From the NCBI GenBank assembly GCA_007748055.1, contig CP036279.1, positions 5,766,001 through 5,830,000 on the forward strand: a stretch of DNA of 64,000 bases, read 5' to 3'. Position numbers and translations under genes: made by a program. Positions 33,998 through 43,561 of this stretch are shown in pieces. How positions within the stretch are numbered: the first letter of the stretch is position 1; every line of letters starts with the position of its first letter. The DNA is from Kolteria novifilia. Lineage in GTDB: Bacteria; Planctomycetota; Planctomycetia; Kolteriales; Kolteriaceae. The notes under the pieces were generated by a model. It was given only the letters and a program-made list of their open reading frames with translations. It ran no database searches and was not told the DNA's origin.

Positions 33998-35416
33998 GTG
34001 CAACAGTCCATCGTCGTCGTGGGGGGTGGGATCTCCGGATTGACCACCGCCTGGCACCTCAAGAGTATTGCTCCCGACGCGGCCTTGGTCGTGCTGGAGC
34101 GAAAGCATCATCCGGGAGGGACATGCTGGACCCAGGAGGTCGACGGCTACCGGCTCGAACTCGGCCCCAATGGTTTCCTTGACAACAAACCGAGCACGCT
34201 GGCACTCTGTGAATCGCTCGGGTTGAGCGACGAATTGACGACGGCAAGCTCGGCCGCGGCCGATCGCTTCCTCTTTCTCAACGGCAAGCTTCAGAAAGTT
34301 CCCGCGTCGCTGAGTGGCCTCTTGAGCACGCCCCTCTTGAGCTTGCTCGGCAAAACACGACTTCTTCTCGAACCCTTCATGCCCAAGGGCCAGGTGGGGG
34401 CCGACGAGTCGATCGCGAGCTTCGGACGACGACGACTTGGCAAGCAAGCGACCGACGTCTTCCTTGACGCCTTCGTCACCGGCATCATGGCGGGCGACAC
34501 CGAACAACTTAGCCTTCCCGCCTGTTTCCCCAGGCTTGCCGAGATGGAGCGAGAGTACGGCAGCCTCCTCTCCGCCCAAATTCAGATCGCTCGAAAGAAA
34601 CGGGCCGAACGTCAGCTCCAAGGCTTGCCCCCCAAGCCCAAAGGAAGCCGCGGAAGCCAGCTCGTGGCGCCCAAGGCCGGCATGGGCAGGCTCTCGCAGC
34701 GGCTCGCGGAGGAATTGGGCGAGTCGCTCCTCGGTGACGTCGCCGTTAACTCAGTCGAACGGACCGCCGAAGGATCGTGGCGAGTACACGCCCAGGACGG
34801 ACGCCAGTGGGATGCCGACGCGGTCGTCCTCGCGTGTCCCGCGTTTCACCAAGCGACGCTTCTTCAACTCGTCGACGAAGAGCTCTCCCGCGAGATTTCG
34901 GAGATCCCCTACGCCGCCTGCGTCGTCGCCTCGCTCGGCTATTCCGTCGAGGCTCTTCCGCCAGGGCTCAGCGGTTTCGGCTATCTCTCCCCCCAGGGTC
35001 AGGGGCGCCCGGTCCTCGGCGTCCAGTGGATCAGCTCGATCTTCAACAACCAGGCTCCCGATCGCATGTTTCAATTCCGAGCGATCCTGGGAGGGGCTCA
35101 CCGGCGCGATGTCGTCGGCTGGAACGACCAAGCGATCATCGAAACGGTCGCCGCGGAGCTCAAGGAGAGCGTGGGACTGCGCGGGGAACCGACCTTCTCG
35201 TGGATCCATCGCTGGCCCCAAGCGATTCCCCAGTACCCGCTCGGCCATCTCGAACGGCTGGAGCGCATCGAGGCCCGTCGTGCGGAGCATCCGGGGCTCT
35301 TTCTTACCGGGAACTGCTACCGCGGCGTCGCCCTCAACGATTGCACCCACAACGCCGAGCTGATCGCGAACGAAACCGCCACCTATCTCCGCAAGACGCG
35401 ACCGTCATCGTCGTAG
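33998..35416 (+). CDS. hemG: FAD-dependent protoporphyrinogen/coproporphyrinogen oxidase
   Basis: A 472-residue flavoprotein of the HemY/HemG type that aromatises the porphyrin(ogen) ring late in haem synthesis. It opens with the FAD-binding GGGISGLTTAWHL (Gly9-Gly14). The ELGPNGFLDNKPSTLAL, FVTGIMAGD and APKAGMGRL blocks are typical, and the C-terminal GLFLTGNCYRGVALNDC binds FAD. The start codon is GTG at 33998; the glycine motif then sits at the very N-terminus as expected. Whether it uses protoporphyrinogen or coproporphyrinogen cannot be told from sequence alone. No other haem gene is in the window. Confidence 0.92.
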   Translation: MQQSIVVVGGGISGLTTAWHLKSIAPDAALVVLERKHHPGGTCWTQEVDGYRLELGPNGFLDNKPSTLALCESLGLSDELTTASSAAADRFLFLNGKLQKVPASLSGLLSTPLLSLLGKTRLLLEPFMPKGQVGADESIASFGRRRLGKQATDVFLDAFVTGIMAGDTEQLSLPACFPRLAEMEREYGSLLSAQIQIARKKRAERQLQGLPPKPKGSRGSQLVAPKAGMGRLSQRLAEELGESLLGDVAVNSVERTAEGSWRVHAQDGRQWDADAVVLACPAFHQATLLQLVDEELSREISEIPYAACVVASLGYSVEALPPGLSGFGYLSPQGQGRPVLGVQWISSIFNNQAPDRMFQFRAILGGAHRRDVVGWNDQAIIETVAAELKESVGLRGEPTFSWIHRWPQAIPQYPLGHLERLERIEARRAEHPGLFLTGNCYRGVALNDCTHNAELIANETATYLRKTRPSSS

Positions 35417-35874
35417 ACTGCTCGTGCATTTGCTCCCACATCCCCATGAGTGGCCTGTCATGTGTTGCGCACTTGGTGTTGCATACCCAGATCTTGGGTG
35501 CCATGCCCACGCTCGCCGTGGGCATGCTGGTACCGCGTCGCCCTCGGCCAATCTCCCTCGGGAGTCAGAAACGACCTGGGTGACGACCTGGATGCCATGC
35601 CCACGCTCGCGTGGACATGCTGGTACCGTGCCGTCCTCGGTCATCCAACCTGCCCAACGGCGACCAGGCTCCAACACCTCTCACGACATTCGCGGAACTC
35701 CTAACCGTCACTTCCTTCCCAGACTCCCACCATCCCTCAATCTTCGTGCCGTTCCCGCTGGAGTAGCCGACACAACCGATCCGATCCCACCTTCAGATGG
35801 CGATGTTTCCGTTGCCGTGCGCCGGGAACAACGCCCGTGGTCCGCCAGTTCGTCGGCCAGGAGAAGGGCAAGTG
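35417..35874. repeat. Gap with two direct CATGCCCAC/GTGGGCATG hairpin units
   Basis: The perfect copy at 35502-35526 has a 10-bp stem CATGCCCACG/CGTGGGCATG with loop CTCGC, preceded by TCTTGGGTGC and followed by CTGGTACCG. A second copy at 35596-35619 has one stem change and the same CTGGTACCG tail, 94 bp later, so the repeat unit is longer than the hairpin. The right part of the gap is leader of the lipoprotein gene at 35875. No gene is supported. Confidence 0.7.
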
Positions 35875-37761
35875 ATGGAAAGTGACACGAATAGCATGAA
35901 TGACGGAATGACCATCGAACCGACCGGCGTCGAGAGCATGGATCACGTCGTTCGCCACCTTGCCTCGCGGCTGCTCGTCCCGATGAAGCGTTCGCTGGCC
36001 CTTTGCCTCGTGGTCGCTGCCGGTTTCCTCACGGTCGGTTGTTCGTCGACGTCGTCGATGGTCTCGAACAACAATGCGGGCCCCTTCCGCCACCTCGCGT
36101 CGAGCCGGAAATCGACCACGATCCGCGAAGCGAAGAAGCCGAGCAGCCAGACGCCCTCCCCGGTCAAGCTCGTCTCCTTCGACCAGCCCGTGGCGACGAT
36201 CGAGGGATCGGCCGTGGAGTCGGCAGTCCTGTCGGCTCGCCTCGACGAGGCGCGTGCGGTCGACTTTCCGACGATCATCCACGAGAGCTCCGACGTCGTG
36301 ATCGCGGTCCCCACCAAGACCAAGGCCTATCGCCCAAGCGACCGCCGCGGAGGTCCGATCGTCGAGCGAAGCGCCGAGAAGCCCAAGACCTGGGTCAAGT
36401 CGGTGCTGATCTGGAAAATGGACGAACCGAAGCGAGGCTTGGTCCGCTGGCGTGAAGTCGAGAAGGCGTCGACCGCGTTCCACGAACTCCCGGAAGGCCG
36501 CTACAACGTCTACTATCTCCGCGAACCGATCGCGTGGAACGAGGACGGAACGCCCGATTGGCCCGATCTCGTCAAGACCGGCAAGAAGCGCCCTCATCGC
36601 TCGATCCTCGTCGCCTATGGCACCACGCCGGCGTTGATTCGCGATCTTCCCGTCCGCCGCGCCGCCGACACGTCGACGCCCGTGACCTTCACCTTGTGTC
36701 ACGAGGTTTCGCAGCGACCGAAGGAGGGGTTCGCGCTGCGGTCAAAGCTCTCGCAGCTCGATCGACGCACCAACCAGGGTTGGACCCTCCTGATGCGAAA
36801 CAAGACGGGCGAAGCTCGGAAGGAGTTTCTTTCGAGTCTGACGCAGTGGAGTGACGGGCTCGCCTTCGGCGGATGGCAAGGGCCGTCCATCCTCGGTAGC
36901 TCTCAGCCGGTGACCGCCAAGGAGATCCTCGTTGGCACCGAGAAGGGTCGAGTCGCTCTCGAGAAGGGGACCATCTCCCCGGAGAACGCCGCTCGGATGA
37001 TCGCCGCCTCGTGCGGACTTCGCAGGGAAGCTTCGTCGGCCCTCTACGGACTGGCGAAGTGCCACCTCGGCGACGCGGAGATGAGCGATGCCGACAAGCG
37101 GCTCGCTCGCGTCTACCTGCTCGCCTCGCTGATGCTTGAGCCGAACGTTTCGGAAGTGCTTAACGACCTGGCGGTCGTCAGCAGCGAGTTCGGCGAGCAC
37201 CAGGCCGCGCTCGCGTACGCCGATCAGGTCGTCGCCCTATCTCCCAACCCCCGGTTCCGCTTCAACCGCGGCAGGATCCATTGGGCCGCCGGCAATCGGG
37301 TCGAGGCGATGGCCGACTGGCAGGCCGCCGCGGCGTCGAAAGAACCGTGTGCCCAAGCCAATCTCGCCGTCGTCCAGGGCGAACTCCTCTTGGGGGCGAG
37401 CGGCGTCACCTTCCGCGAATGTCAGCAGCTCGTCGAGAAGCTCAATCGCGTCGTCATCGACTACGGAGCCAGCACCGGGGAAGGCCAATGGGCCTCCTCG
37501 CTCTTGCGGCAGATGGAGTTGATCGGCCACGAGCATCGGCTCAACGACTCCGGAACGGCCGTCAGCCACCTCTTCCCGCAGCCGACGCGTCATCGGGCCA
37601 TTCCCGTGGCGATCGCGAAGAGCGACCGGACGGAGAAGGACGAGACGAAATCGGACTCTTGGCGAGCCAATACGGCGAAGAAATCGTCCAAAACGGTTCA
37701 AAAAGAGGAGAAATCGGTCGAAAAAACGACCGCTGAGGTGAAAGAGACGACCGATCGTTAG
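35875..37761 (+). CDS. TPR-containing lipoprotein
   Basis: A 628-residue protein with a strong ribosome site (GGAGAAGGG) before ATG 35875. A hydrophobic segment and lipobox follow a 36-residue N-terminal extension: LTVGC, lipid-attachment Cys56. That is a long n-region; the internal ATG at 35983 would give a standard signal but lacks a ribosome site. The central region is beta-rich (KSVLIWKMDEPKRGLVRWREV). From about residue 400 helical TPR-like pairs appear (ALYGLAKCHLGDAEMSDADKRLARVYLLASLML, FGEHQAALAYADQVVALSPNPR). The end is Lys/Glu/Thr-rich and probably disordered. A terminator follows. No specific function is recognised. Confidence 0.72.
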   Translation: MESDTNSMNDGMTIEPTGVESMDHVVRHLASRLLVPMKRSLALCLVVAAGFLTVGCSSTSSMVSNNNAGPFRHLASSRKSTTIREAKKPSSQTPSPVKLVSFDQPVATIEGSAVESAVLSARLDEARAVDFPTIIHESSDVVIAVPTKTKAYRPSDRRGGPIVERSAEKPKTWVKSVLIWKMDEPKRGLVRWREVEKASTAFHELPEGRYNVYYLREPIAWNEDGTPDWPDLVKTGKKRPHRSILVAYGTTPALIRDLPVRRAADTSTPVTFTLCHEVSQRPKEGFALRSKLSQLDRRTNQGWTLLMRNKTGEARKEFLSSLTQWSDGLAFGGWQGPSILGSSQPVTAKEILVGTEKGRVALEKGTISPENAARMIAASCGLRREASSALYGLAKCHLGDAEMSDADKRLARVYLLASLMLEPNVSEVLNDLAVVSSEFGEHQAALAYADQVVALSPNPRFRFNRGRIHWAAGNRVEAMADWQAAAASKEPCAQANLAVVQGELLLGASGVTFRECQQLVEKLNRVVIDYGASTGEGQWASSLLRQMELIGHEHRLNDSGTAVSHLFPQPTRHRAIPVAIAKSDRTEKDETKSDSWRANTAKKSSKTVQKEEKSVEKTTAEVKETTDR

Positions 37762-37821
37762 CGACATCGCCAGTGTGCGTCCGCGCCCCGACTCGTTGCG
37801 AGACCGCACCGTCCAACGCAA

Positions 37822-37862
37822 AAAGAGCAGGCCCATTGGGGACCTGCTCTTTCGCGTTTTTC
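37822..37862. terminator. Intrinsic terminator between convergent genes
   Basis: AAAGAGCAGG (37822-37831) pairs perfectly with CCTGCTCTTT (37843-37852). The loop is CCCATTGGGGA. GTTTTT follows at 37856-37861. The stem also begins with an A-run on the other side, so it can serve the lipoprotein gene and the leftward oxidoreductase gene. Confidence 0.88.
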
Positions 37863-37898
37863 AAACTGTCCGCATGACCGATCGGCCATGAGGAGGGC

Positions 37899-39185
37899 TT
37901 ACGCCTTGCCGGGAACCGGAACGCCGGTCGTGGGAAGCTTGACGTCCCAGTCGATCTTCTCCGGGCCGAGCTTCAGGTCGGAGCTCATCATGTCTTCCCA
38001 AGTGACCTCGAGGCCGGTGTATGCGGCCTGACGTCCCATAATCGCGGTGAGCGTCGAGGTCGCGACGTTGTGAGCCTCGTTGAGCCCCTTGTTGTTGCGA
38101 ATCGAATCGATCAGGTCGATGTGCTCCTGATCGTAGGGGTTGGTGTTCTTCTGACCGCGTTTGGTCCGCGTGCTGAACGGGTTCGGACCGACGATCCCCT
38201 CGCGGCGGGCCATGCCCTTCTCGCCGACCACTTCCTCGCCGACGTTGCGGGCACAACCGTTGATCTGACGGCAGTAGCTCGCGACGTGAACATCACCCGG
38301 GTAGGTGTAGTCGACGGCGAAGAAGTCGTACTGGTCGCCGGTGACACGACGAGCCCGACCACCCATGCCGACCGCCTTGACCGGGTTGATGACGGTACCG
38401 TCCTTGCTGAGGTACCAGTTGCAGACGTCGAGGTTGTGGACGTGCTGCTCGACGATGTGGTCGCCCGAGAGCCAAGCCCAGTTGACCCAGTCGCGGATCA
38501 TCCACTCCATGTCGTTCCACTTCGGATCGCGCTTGCGGAACCAGAGCTGATTCATCATCCAGTAGCAGCGAGCGGCCAAGACCTTGCCGATCGAACCGTC
38601 CTGGACCTTGCCGTAGACGTCGAGGTACTCTTTCTGGTGACGACGCTGCGTTCCCGCGACGAACGACAATCCCTTCTGTTTGGCGACCTCACCGGAGTTC
38701 ATCACCGAGCGAGCTCCGACCGGATCGACCGCGACGGGCTTCTCGCTGAAGATGTTGATCCCCTTCTCGACCGCGTAAGCGATGTGCTCGGGACGGAAAT
38801 AGGGAGGCGTCGCGAAGATAACGTAGTCGCAGCCGGCGTCGACCACCTTCTTGTAGGAGTCGAAGCCGAGATGCTTGCTGTCGTCGCTGACGGCGATGCG
38901 ATCGCCCCACTTCTTTTGCAGACGCTTCAAGGAACTGTCCATGCGGTCCTCGAAGACGTCAGCCATCGCGACGATCTTCGTGGCCGGATCCGCCTGGAGC
39001 GAGTTGAAAGCGGCGCCCGTGCCACGTCCACCACAGCCGACCAAGCCGACGTTGATGACGTCCTTGCCCTCGGCGTGAGCCCTTCCGGCCAGTCCCATCC
39101 CGGCGATCGCCGCCGCGGACGTCGTGGCCTTCATGAAGTCGCGCCGGCTCTCCGACGCGCTTTTCGGCGTGTTCGCATGATCCAT
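37899..39185 (-). CDS. Tat-exported Gfo/Idh/MocA-family oxidoreductase, first copy
   Basis: A 428-residue NAD(P)-dependent dehydrogenase-like protein. The twin-arginine signal SRRDFMKATTSAAAIAG is near the N-terminus. The Rossmann motif GLVGCGGRGTG follows, and the conserved SEKPVAVDP carries the family Lys. Exported members are numerous in planctomycetes and are presumed to act on sugars, with tightly bound cofactor carried through Tat. The start ATG overlaps the TAA stop of the upstream SUMF1-fold gene as TAATG, so translation is coupled and the two proteins are probably made together. A longer frame to 39296 is rejected for that reason. Confidence 0.92.
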   Translation of the reverse strand: MDHANTPKSASESRRDFMKATTSAAAIAGMGLAGRAHAEGKDVINVGLVGCGGRGTGAAFNSLQADPATKIVAMADVFEDRMDSSLKRLQKKWGDRIAVSDDSKHLGFDSYKKVVDAGCDYVIFATPPYFRPEHIAYAVEKGINIFSEKPVAVDPVGARSVMNSGEVAKQKGLSFVAGTQRRHQKEYLDVYGKVQDGSIGKVLAARCYWMMNQLWFRKRDPKWNDMEWMIRDWVNWAWLSGDHIVEQHVHNLDVCNWYLSKDGTVINPVKAVGMGGRARRVTGDQYDFFAVDYTYPGDVHVASYCRQINGCARNVGEEVVGEKGMARREGIVGPNPFSTRTKRGQKNTNPYDQEHIDLIDSIRNNKGLNEAHNVATSTLTAIMGRQAAYTGLEVTWEDMMSSDLKLGPEKIDWDVKLPTTGVPVPGKA

Positions 39186-40333
39186 TACTTCGTCTCCTCT
39201 CCAGGTCGATAAGGTCGCACTACTCGAAAGCCAATATTCGTCGCATCGGTATGGTACCAGACGCTCTTGGGAATTTGGGGATCCTGTGAGCTCCAATCCT
39301 CGGTCGCCCCTTGGCGCGAGGAGGAACGCGACAGCTCGGCATCGTCGATCCAGGAACCACCGCGAGCGGTGTGGTATTCGTTCTCATCGGTGATAATCAG
39401 CGGATCGCGAATGACCTTGTCCTTGGGGAATCGCGCGAAGTAGTCATCGACGTACTTGTCCAAGCACCACTCCGAGACGTTGCCGTGCATGTCGAAGAGC
39501 CCGAGCGGGTTCGGCTTCTTCAGCTTCAGCTTCTGCGGCTTGTCGTTGGCGTTCTCGAAGTACCAATCGTACTCCCCGAGCATCTTCGCATCATTGCCGA
39601 AGTGGAAGTCGGTCTTGGTTCCCCCTCGGGCGGCCAACTCCCATTCCGCCTCGGTCGGCAGCCGGTAATGCTTGCCCGTCTTCGCGGAGAGCCACTCGCA
39701 GAACTGCATCGCGGCGAAGTGCGTCATGCAGAGCGCGGGATTGCCGTCGTGACCGTAACCAAAAGTCATGTCTTCATAAGGTGGCGTCGGCCGGGAAACC
39801 GCATCGGCGGCGAGATCGGCCGGGGTGAGCTTGCCACCCTTCTTCTTCAACTCTTCCCCCGCTTTGACGTCGTAGGCGAACGAGAAGACGTCGTAGATCT
39901 CCCATGACATCTCGGTCTCTTGAATCCAGAAGGGACTCACCTCGACCTCGGTCATCGGACCTTCGTTGTCGACGCCCAGCTCTTCGATCAGCTCCGGGCG
40001 GGCTCCCATGGTGAAGCGTCCCCCCTTCACCGGGATCATCTTGATGGTGAACTCCGTCCCAGGGATCTTCTGGACGTAGGTCTTGAAGTCGGGTCCGGGC
40101 GTGATCGGCTTCTCCGGAGAGTCAGCGACCCGGCGCAGTGAGGGGTCCGCGTCGGGAACCCGGGGTGAACGTTCGTCGAGATCCTTTTCCGACTTCTCCC
40201 ACTTCTTCACGTCGGAAGGGAGCCCGGCATGGGAATACGACACGAAACCGATTGCAATCAGCAGAGGAGAGACAAAAGCGAGGAGGCGAGCGCGGTTGGC
40301 CCACCGCCGACCCATCGTTGGCATGGAAAACAA
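39185..40333 (-). CDS. SUMF1-fold (formylglycine-generating-enzyme-like) exported protein lacking maturase cysteines
   Basis: A 382-residue protein with a signal peptide (core about 17-36). The FGE/sulfatase-modifying-factor fold begins near residue 100: IPVKGGRFTMGA, EVSPFWIQETEMSWEIYDVF, YRLPTEAEWELAARGG, HGNVSEWCLDKY, and GFRVVRPYRPG at the end. In true FGE two cysteines lie just after the GGSW/Y segment. Here that stretch reads RGGSWIDDAELSRSSSRQG with none, so sulfatase maturation is unlikely. The gene is immediately upstream of, and translationally coupled to, an exported oxidoreductase, which suggests a partner role. ATG at 40324 is an alternative start. Confidence 0.88.
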   Translation of the reverse strand: MFSMPTMGRRWANRARLLAFVSPLLIAIGFVSYSHAGLPSDVKKWEKSEKDLDERSPRVPDADPSLRRVADSPEKPITPGPDFKTYVQKIPGTEFTIKMIPVKGGRFTMGARPELIEELGVDNEGPMTEVEVSPFWIQETEMSWEIYDVFSFAYDVKAGEELKKKGGKLTPADLAADAVSRPTPPYEDMTFGYGHDGNPALCMTHFAAMQFCEWLSAKTGKHYRLPTEAEWELAARGGTKTDFHFGNDAKMLGEYDWYFENANDKPQKLKLKKPNPLGLFDMHGNVSEWCLDKYVDDYFARFPKDKVIRDPLIITDENEYHTARGGSWIDDAELSRSSSRQGATEDWSSQDPQIPKSVWYHTDATNIGFRVVRPYRPGEETK

Positions 40334-40692
40334 ACCTTTGAACAGTCTTCGAGACGACTTCCGTTCCTAGCAGAAGTCCCCAGGCGGCATGTTGGCCGGC
40401 GATTGCTCATCCCGAGAACTCGACGCCATTGCAGCGCCGACGACGGAAACGAACCAACACCGGCCGAGCCGGAACCAACCGGAATGGTAAACGACCATTT
40501 TCGGAATCGCAACCTTCGTCCGCCGCGATAGTCCCCGAAGAGCCAAATACTTGCGTCAACGTCGCCCCACCTTGCGCGAGTTGCCGTCTCGCCCCCCCGA
40601 CGAGGTGACGTCATGGCGACCAACGGCGTACAATGGAGTTGCCAAAGCAGCTACGATCCGCGCTCGAACGTCCCCAACTCGGAAATCACTCG
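40334..40692. other. Divergent intergenic region, nothing recognised
   Basis: The gap between the leftward SUMF1-fold gene and rightward apbE holds no gene or dispersed-repeat copy that I can identify. Confidence 0.4.
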
Positions 40693-41742
40693 ATGATCAG
40701 CCCCTCCCTCCTGCTCCTCGCGGGAGCGCTCCTTCTTGGAAGCTCGCCAAACGATCACCGGCACGATCAGCAAGCTCCTCTTTTGAAGCGGTTCGCCTAC
40801 CAAGAGCCCCACATGGGGACCGAGTTTCGCCTCGTCCTCTACGCCAAGACCGAGCGGGAGGCCGACGACGCCGCTTCCGCCGCGTTCGCCCGGGTCACCG
40901 AACTCAATGCGCTGCTGAGCGACTATGAACTCGAGAGCGACATCAGCCAACTCAACCGCGCGGCCGGCGGCCCTCCGCGCAAAGTCTCCGCCGACCTCTT
41001 CGCCGTCGTCCAGCGATCCAACGACTTCGCCCGCCTTTCCGACGGTGCGTTCGACATCAGCGCGGCCCCGCTGATCCGAGAATGGCGCCGTGCCCGAACG
41101 CGCCACCGGTTGCCCGATCCCCGGCGACTCCAGGAAGCCCAACGCCTCGTCGGGTGCGCGAAGATCCAGCTCGACCAGGTGCGGCGAGCCATTCGGCTAC
41201 CCATGGAAGGGATGCGACTCGACGTCGGAGGGATCGCCAAGGGCTACACCGGCGATGAAGTCCTCAAGGTCCTCCGGGAGAAGGGAATCACCAAGGCCAT
41301 GATCGATGCCGGCGGCGATATCGTCGTTGGCGACCCGCCCCCCGGACGCCCCGGATGGACCATCGCCCTGCAAGAGGTTCCCGGCGAGCCCAGCGAGAGT
41401 ATCGTTTGCCACAACCTCGCGATCGCCACCTCGGGGGATACCTCCCGATTCGTGGAACTCGAGGGCAAACGCTACTCGCACATCATCGACCCGCGGACGG
41501 GACATGCCCTCACTAGCCGACTACAGGTCACCGTGATCGCCCCGAGTGGTACCGAAGCCGACGCGCTGGCGTCCGCGGTGAGCGTCTTGGGAGAGGAGGA
41601 GGGACTTGCCCTGATCGACGAGCGGGAGGGAGTGTCGTGTCGCATCGTGAACGTTTCGGGGCAGAAGTCGTCGGAATCGCGCAGCAAATGGTCGAAAAGG
41701 TTACCGATTACGCCGAATTATCGGAAAAAAGGGGAGAAATGA
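40693..41742 (+). CDS. apbE: FAD:protein FMN transferase
   Basis: A 349-residue ApbE-family enzyme that links FMN to a threonine of target flavoproteins in the periplasm. A signal peptide covers about 1-20 (LLLLAGALLLGSS). Family motifs are HMGTEFRLVLYA, LNALLSDYELESDISQLN, LDVGGIAKGYTGDEVL, IDAGGDIVVGD and RYSHIIDPRTGHAL, with likely Mg ligands in the last two-thirds. ATG 40693 gives the signal peptide at the N-terminus; ATG 40633 adds 20 residues with no ribosome site. A terminator follows at 41906. No target flavoprotein such as an Nqr/Rnf subunit is nearby. Confidence 0.93.
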   Translation: MISPSLLLLAGALLLGSSPNDHRHDQQAPLLKRFAYQEPHMGTEFRLVLYAKTEREADDAASAAFARVTELNALLSDYELESDISQLNRAAGGPPRKVSADLFAVVQRSNDFARLSDGAFDISAAPLIREWRRARTRHRLPDPRRLQEAQRLVGCAKIQLDQVRRAIRLPMEGMRLDVGGIAKGYTGDEVLKVLREKGITKAMIDAGGDIVVGDPPPGRPGWTIALQEVPGEPSESIVCHNLAIATSGDTSRFVELEGKRYSHIIDPRTGHALTSRLQVTVIAPSGTEADALASAVSVLGEEEGLALIDEREGVSCRIVNVSGQKSSESRSKWSKRLPITPNYRKKGEK

Positions 41743-41905
41743 CGGGCATTCTGTCCGCAAATCGGCAACGATGGTGATGTCAAGTTTGAACGTTCACCTT
41801 CATTGGGTCGTTCAGCCTCACGGAGGTCCGGCGGTTACCCTCAACCATGCCAGAGGCGCCAGTCGGTAACTAAAGTGAGCGCATAAGATTTCGATAGCCA
41901 AAATA

Positions 41906-41954
41906 CAGGTCGGCTCTTGGTACCGTGATCACCAGGAGCCGACCTGGGCTTTTT
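41906..41954. terminator. Intrinsic terminator after apbE
   Basis: A 16-bp stem with one G-T pair runs from CAGGTCGGCTCTTGGT (41906-41921) to ACCAGGAGCCGACCTG (41931-41946), with a 9-base loop and TTTTT at 41950-41954. It lies between the convergent apbE and methyltransferase genes. Confidence 0.9.
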
Positions 41955-41960
41955 CTTGCC

Positions 41961-42896
41961 TCACTCTTCCTTCCCGAAGAGTTCCTCGTTGTTCTTTCGG
42001 TACATCTCCTTGGTCGGCGGTGGGATCAAACGAGCCACCTCGTCGCCAAAGCCATGATTGAACGCCGGATCGATCGTGTAATGTTCCGCGACGGAACGCT
42101 CTGGCGCCCGGGCTTTCGCACGAAGGGCGACGCGACCGGCCGGCCCATCGACATCGACAAACCGAATCGACGAATCGTCGACCTCGAAGAGCGAGGTCTC
42201 GAGCATCTCCTTCAAACACCGCAAACTCGGCGCCCACCAGGTCGAGTAGTCGGGATAGATCTCGCTGCGCCCCGCGTTGAACCACATTGAGGCCCGGTCC
42301 TCGGTCTGATGAAACGCGGTCTCGAGCAGAAGCGTCCCCCCGGTCCGCAGCACGGAACGTGCCTGGGCGAGACTCAGCATCGGATCACGAAGGTGATAAA
42401 GCACCCCGAGATGCTGCACGATGTCGAAGCCCTGGGTCAGTCGCGGATCGGCGAAGAGAAGCGCGTTGAGCCGTTCGCGCAGATTGCTGGGAGCGACGTT
42501 CCAGAAGGGAATCACCGCGCTGAAGAGATGCTCGCGCGCCAGCAGGAAGTTGTCGAACCCCCGCGAGAAGAGTCCATGACAGTGGTGCATGCAGTCGGTC
42601 GCGACGACCAGCGATGCCCCGAGCGCCTCAGCCTCGAAACACCACATCCCGTCCCAGCTTCCGATGTCGACCACGCTCTTCCCGAGATAACTCATGTCTC
42701 GGCGGACTTGCCGAATCATCTCCCAAGTCGGCTTCAACACGTCGCGGCCTGGCGACAAGACGCCGTTGCCGAAGTCGATGATGTGGTACCACTGCCGACG
42801 AGCCATCTCCTCGACCAGAACGCGATCGAAGACCGCCCTCTCTTCGGGCCCAAGGCGTTCAGCACGGCGTTTGTCGAGAACGGGTACAGGTTCCAT
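41961..42896 (-). CDS. Class I SAM-dependent methyltransferase, CmoB/DUF1698-like
   Basis: A 311-residue cytoplasmic protein. The SAM-binding motif I is VVDIGSWDGMWCFEAEALGA, followed by VVATD and later FDIVQHLGVLYHLRDPMLSL, a layout like the CmoB group that carboxymethylates wobble uridine from carboxy-SAM. The order and the YHLRDP block fit that group, but carboxy-SAM synthase CmoA is not nearby, so I do not assign the gene symbol. The start at 42896 follows AAGGATCG; the frame runs on to 43190 through a dispersed repeat and is rejected. Confidence 0.8.
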   Translation of the reverse strand: MEPVPVLDKRRAERLGPEERAVFDRVLVEEMARRQWYHIIDFGNGVLSPGRDVLKPTWEMIRQVRRDMSYLGKSVVDIGSWDGMWCFEAEALGASLVVATDCMHHCHGLFSRGFDNFLLAREHLFSAVIPFWNVAPSNLRERLNALLFADPRLTQGFDIVQHLGVLYHLRDPMLSLAQARSVLRTGGTLLLETAFHQTEDRASMWFNAGRSEIYPDYSTWWAPSLRCLKEMLETSLFEVDDSSIRFVDVDGPAGRVALRAKARAPERSVAEHYTIDPAFNHGFGDEVARLIPPPTKEMYRKNNEELFGKEE

Positions 42897-43561
42897 GTCG
42901 TTCGATCCTTCGAATGTTCCGCCGTCGTGGCGCCCGCGACACCCGGGAAGCGAGGGTGTTGATGGGTCACTCTTTCGCCCAAGAACTCTTGGGTGCCATG
43001 CCCACGCTCGCCGTGGGCATGCGGGAATCGCCTTTGATTCGGCAAGTTCCCGCACGAACGATGAACGAGCCTTCAGGTAGCCAACTTGCCAAGCAGGACA
43101 CGACTGCACTGCCAAACGTCCAAATTCGGGTTGATGACTACACAACCCATTCTCACCGGCTGACAAGCAGCCAGTGGCACCCTGAAACATGGACGGCTTC
43201 GTGCACTAGGGTGATGTCCAACGGGAATCACCCGCGAAGCGGAGGCACTCCTCAACTCTCTCGTGCCGCACTATCTCCTAGCACGCCGCTCGCTGCAATC
43301 GTAATTGGGGACACGACCACAGCCTGGTCATCTTGGCAAAATGGGCGATTCGCGGCCTCGCCCGTCCCCAAGCTCCCGCAACGTGCCGCCGCCTCGCCCT
43401 CGGGGACTGAAAAAAATCTTGCATCCGCCGATCGCTCTGCTCGATCATAGGGCGGGGCCGAGGCTAGCGATGGGGAGGTTCGTCGTGGTTCATTCGACGA
43501 GGCCGATGGATCGCGCGCCATTCTTCGCGCCCGCCGAATCACACTATGCGAGGAGTCACCG
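42897..43561. other. 665-bp gap with two different dispersed hairpins
   Basis: At 42997-43021 is a perfect copy of the CATGCCCACG-CTCGC-CGTGGGCATG hairpin with the flank CTTGGGTGC, identical to 35502. At 43154-43176 is a copy of the CACTGGCTG family (CACCGGCTG-ACAAG-CAGCCAGTG) followed by GCACCCTGA. No gene is supported in either strand. The last 100 bp should hold the promoter of the oxidoreductase at 43562. Confidence 0.65.

Noticed and set aside
42897-43190. N-terminal extension of the methyltransferase
   Set aside because: The extension runs through a dispersed hairpin; a ribosome site supports the start at 42896.
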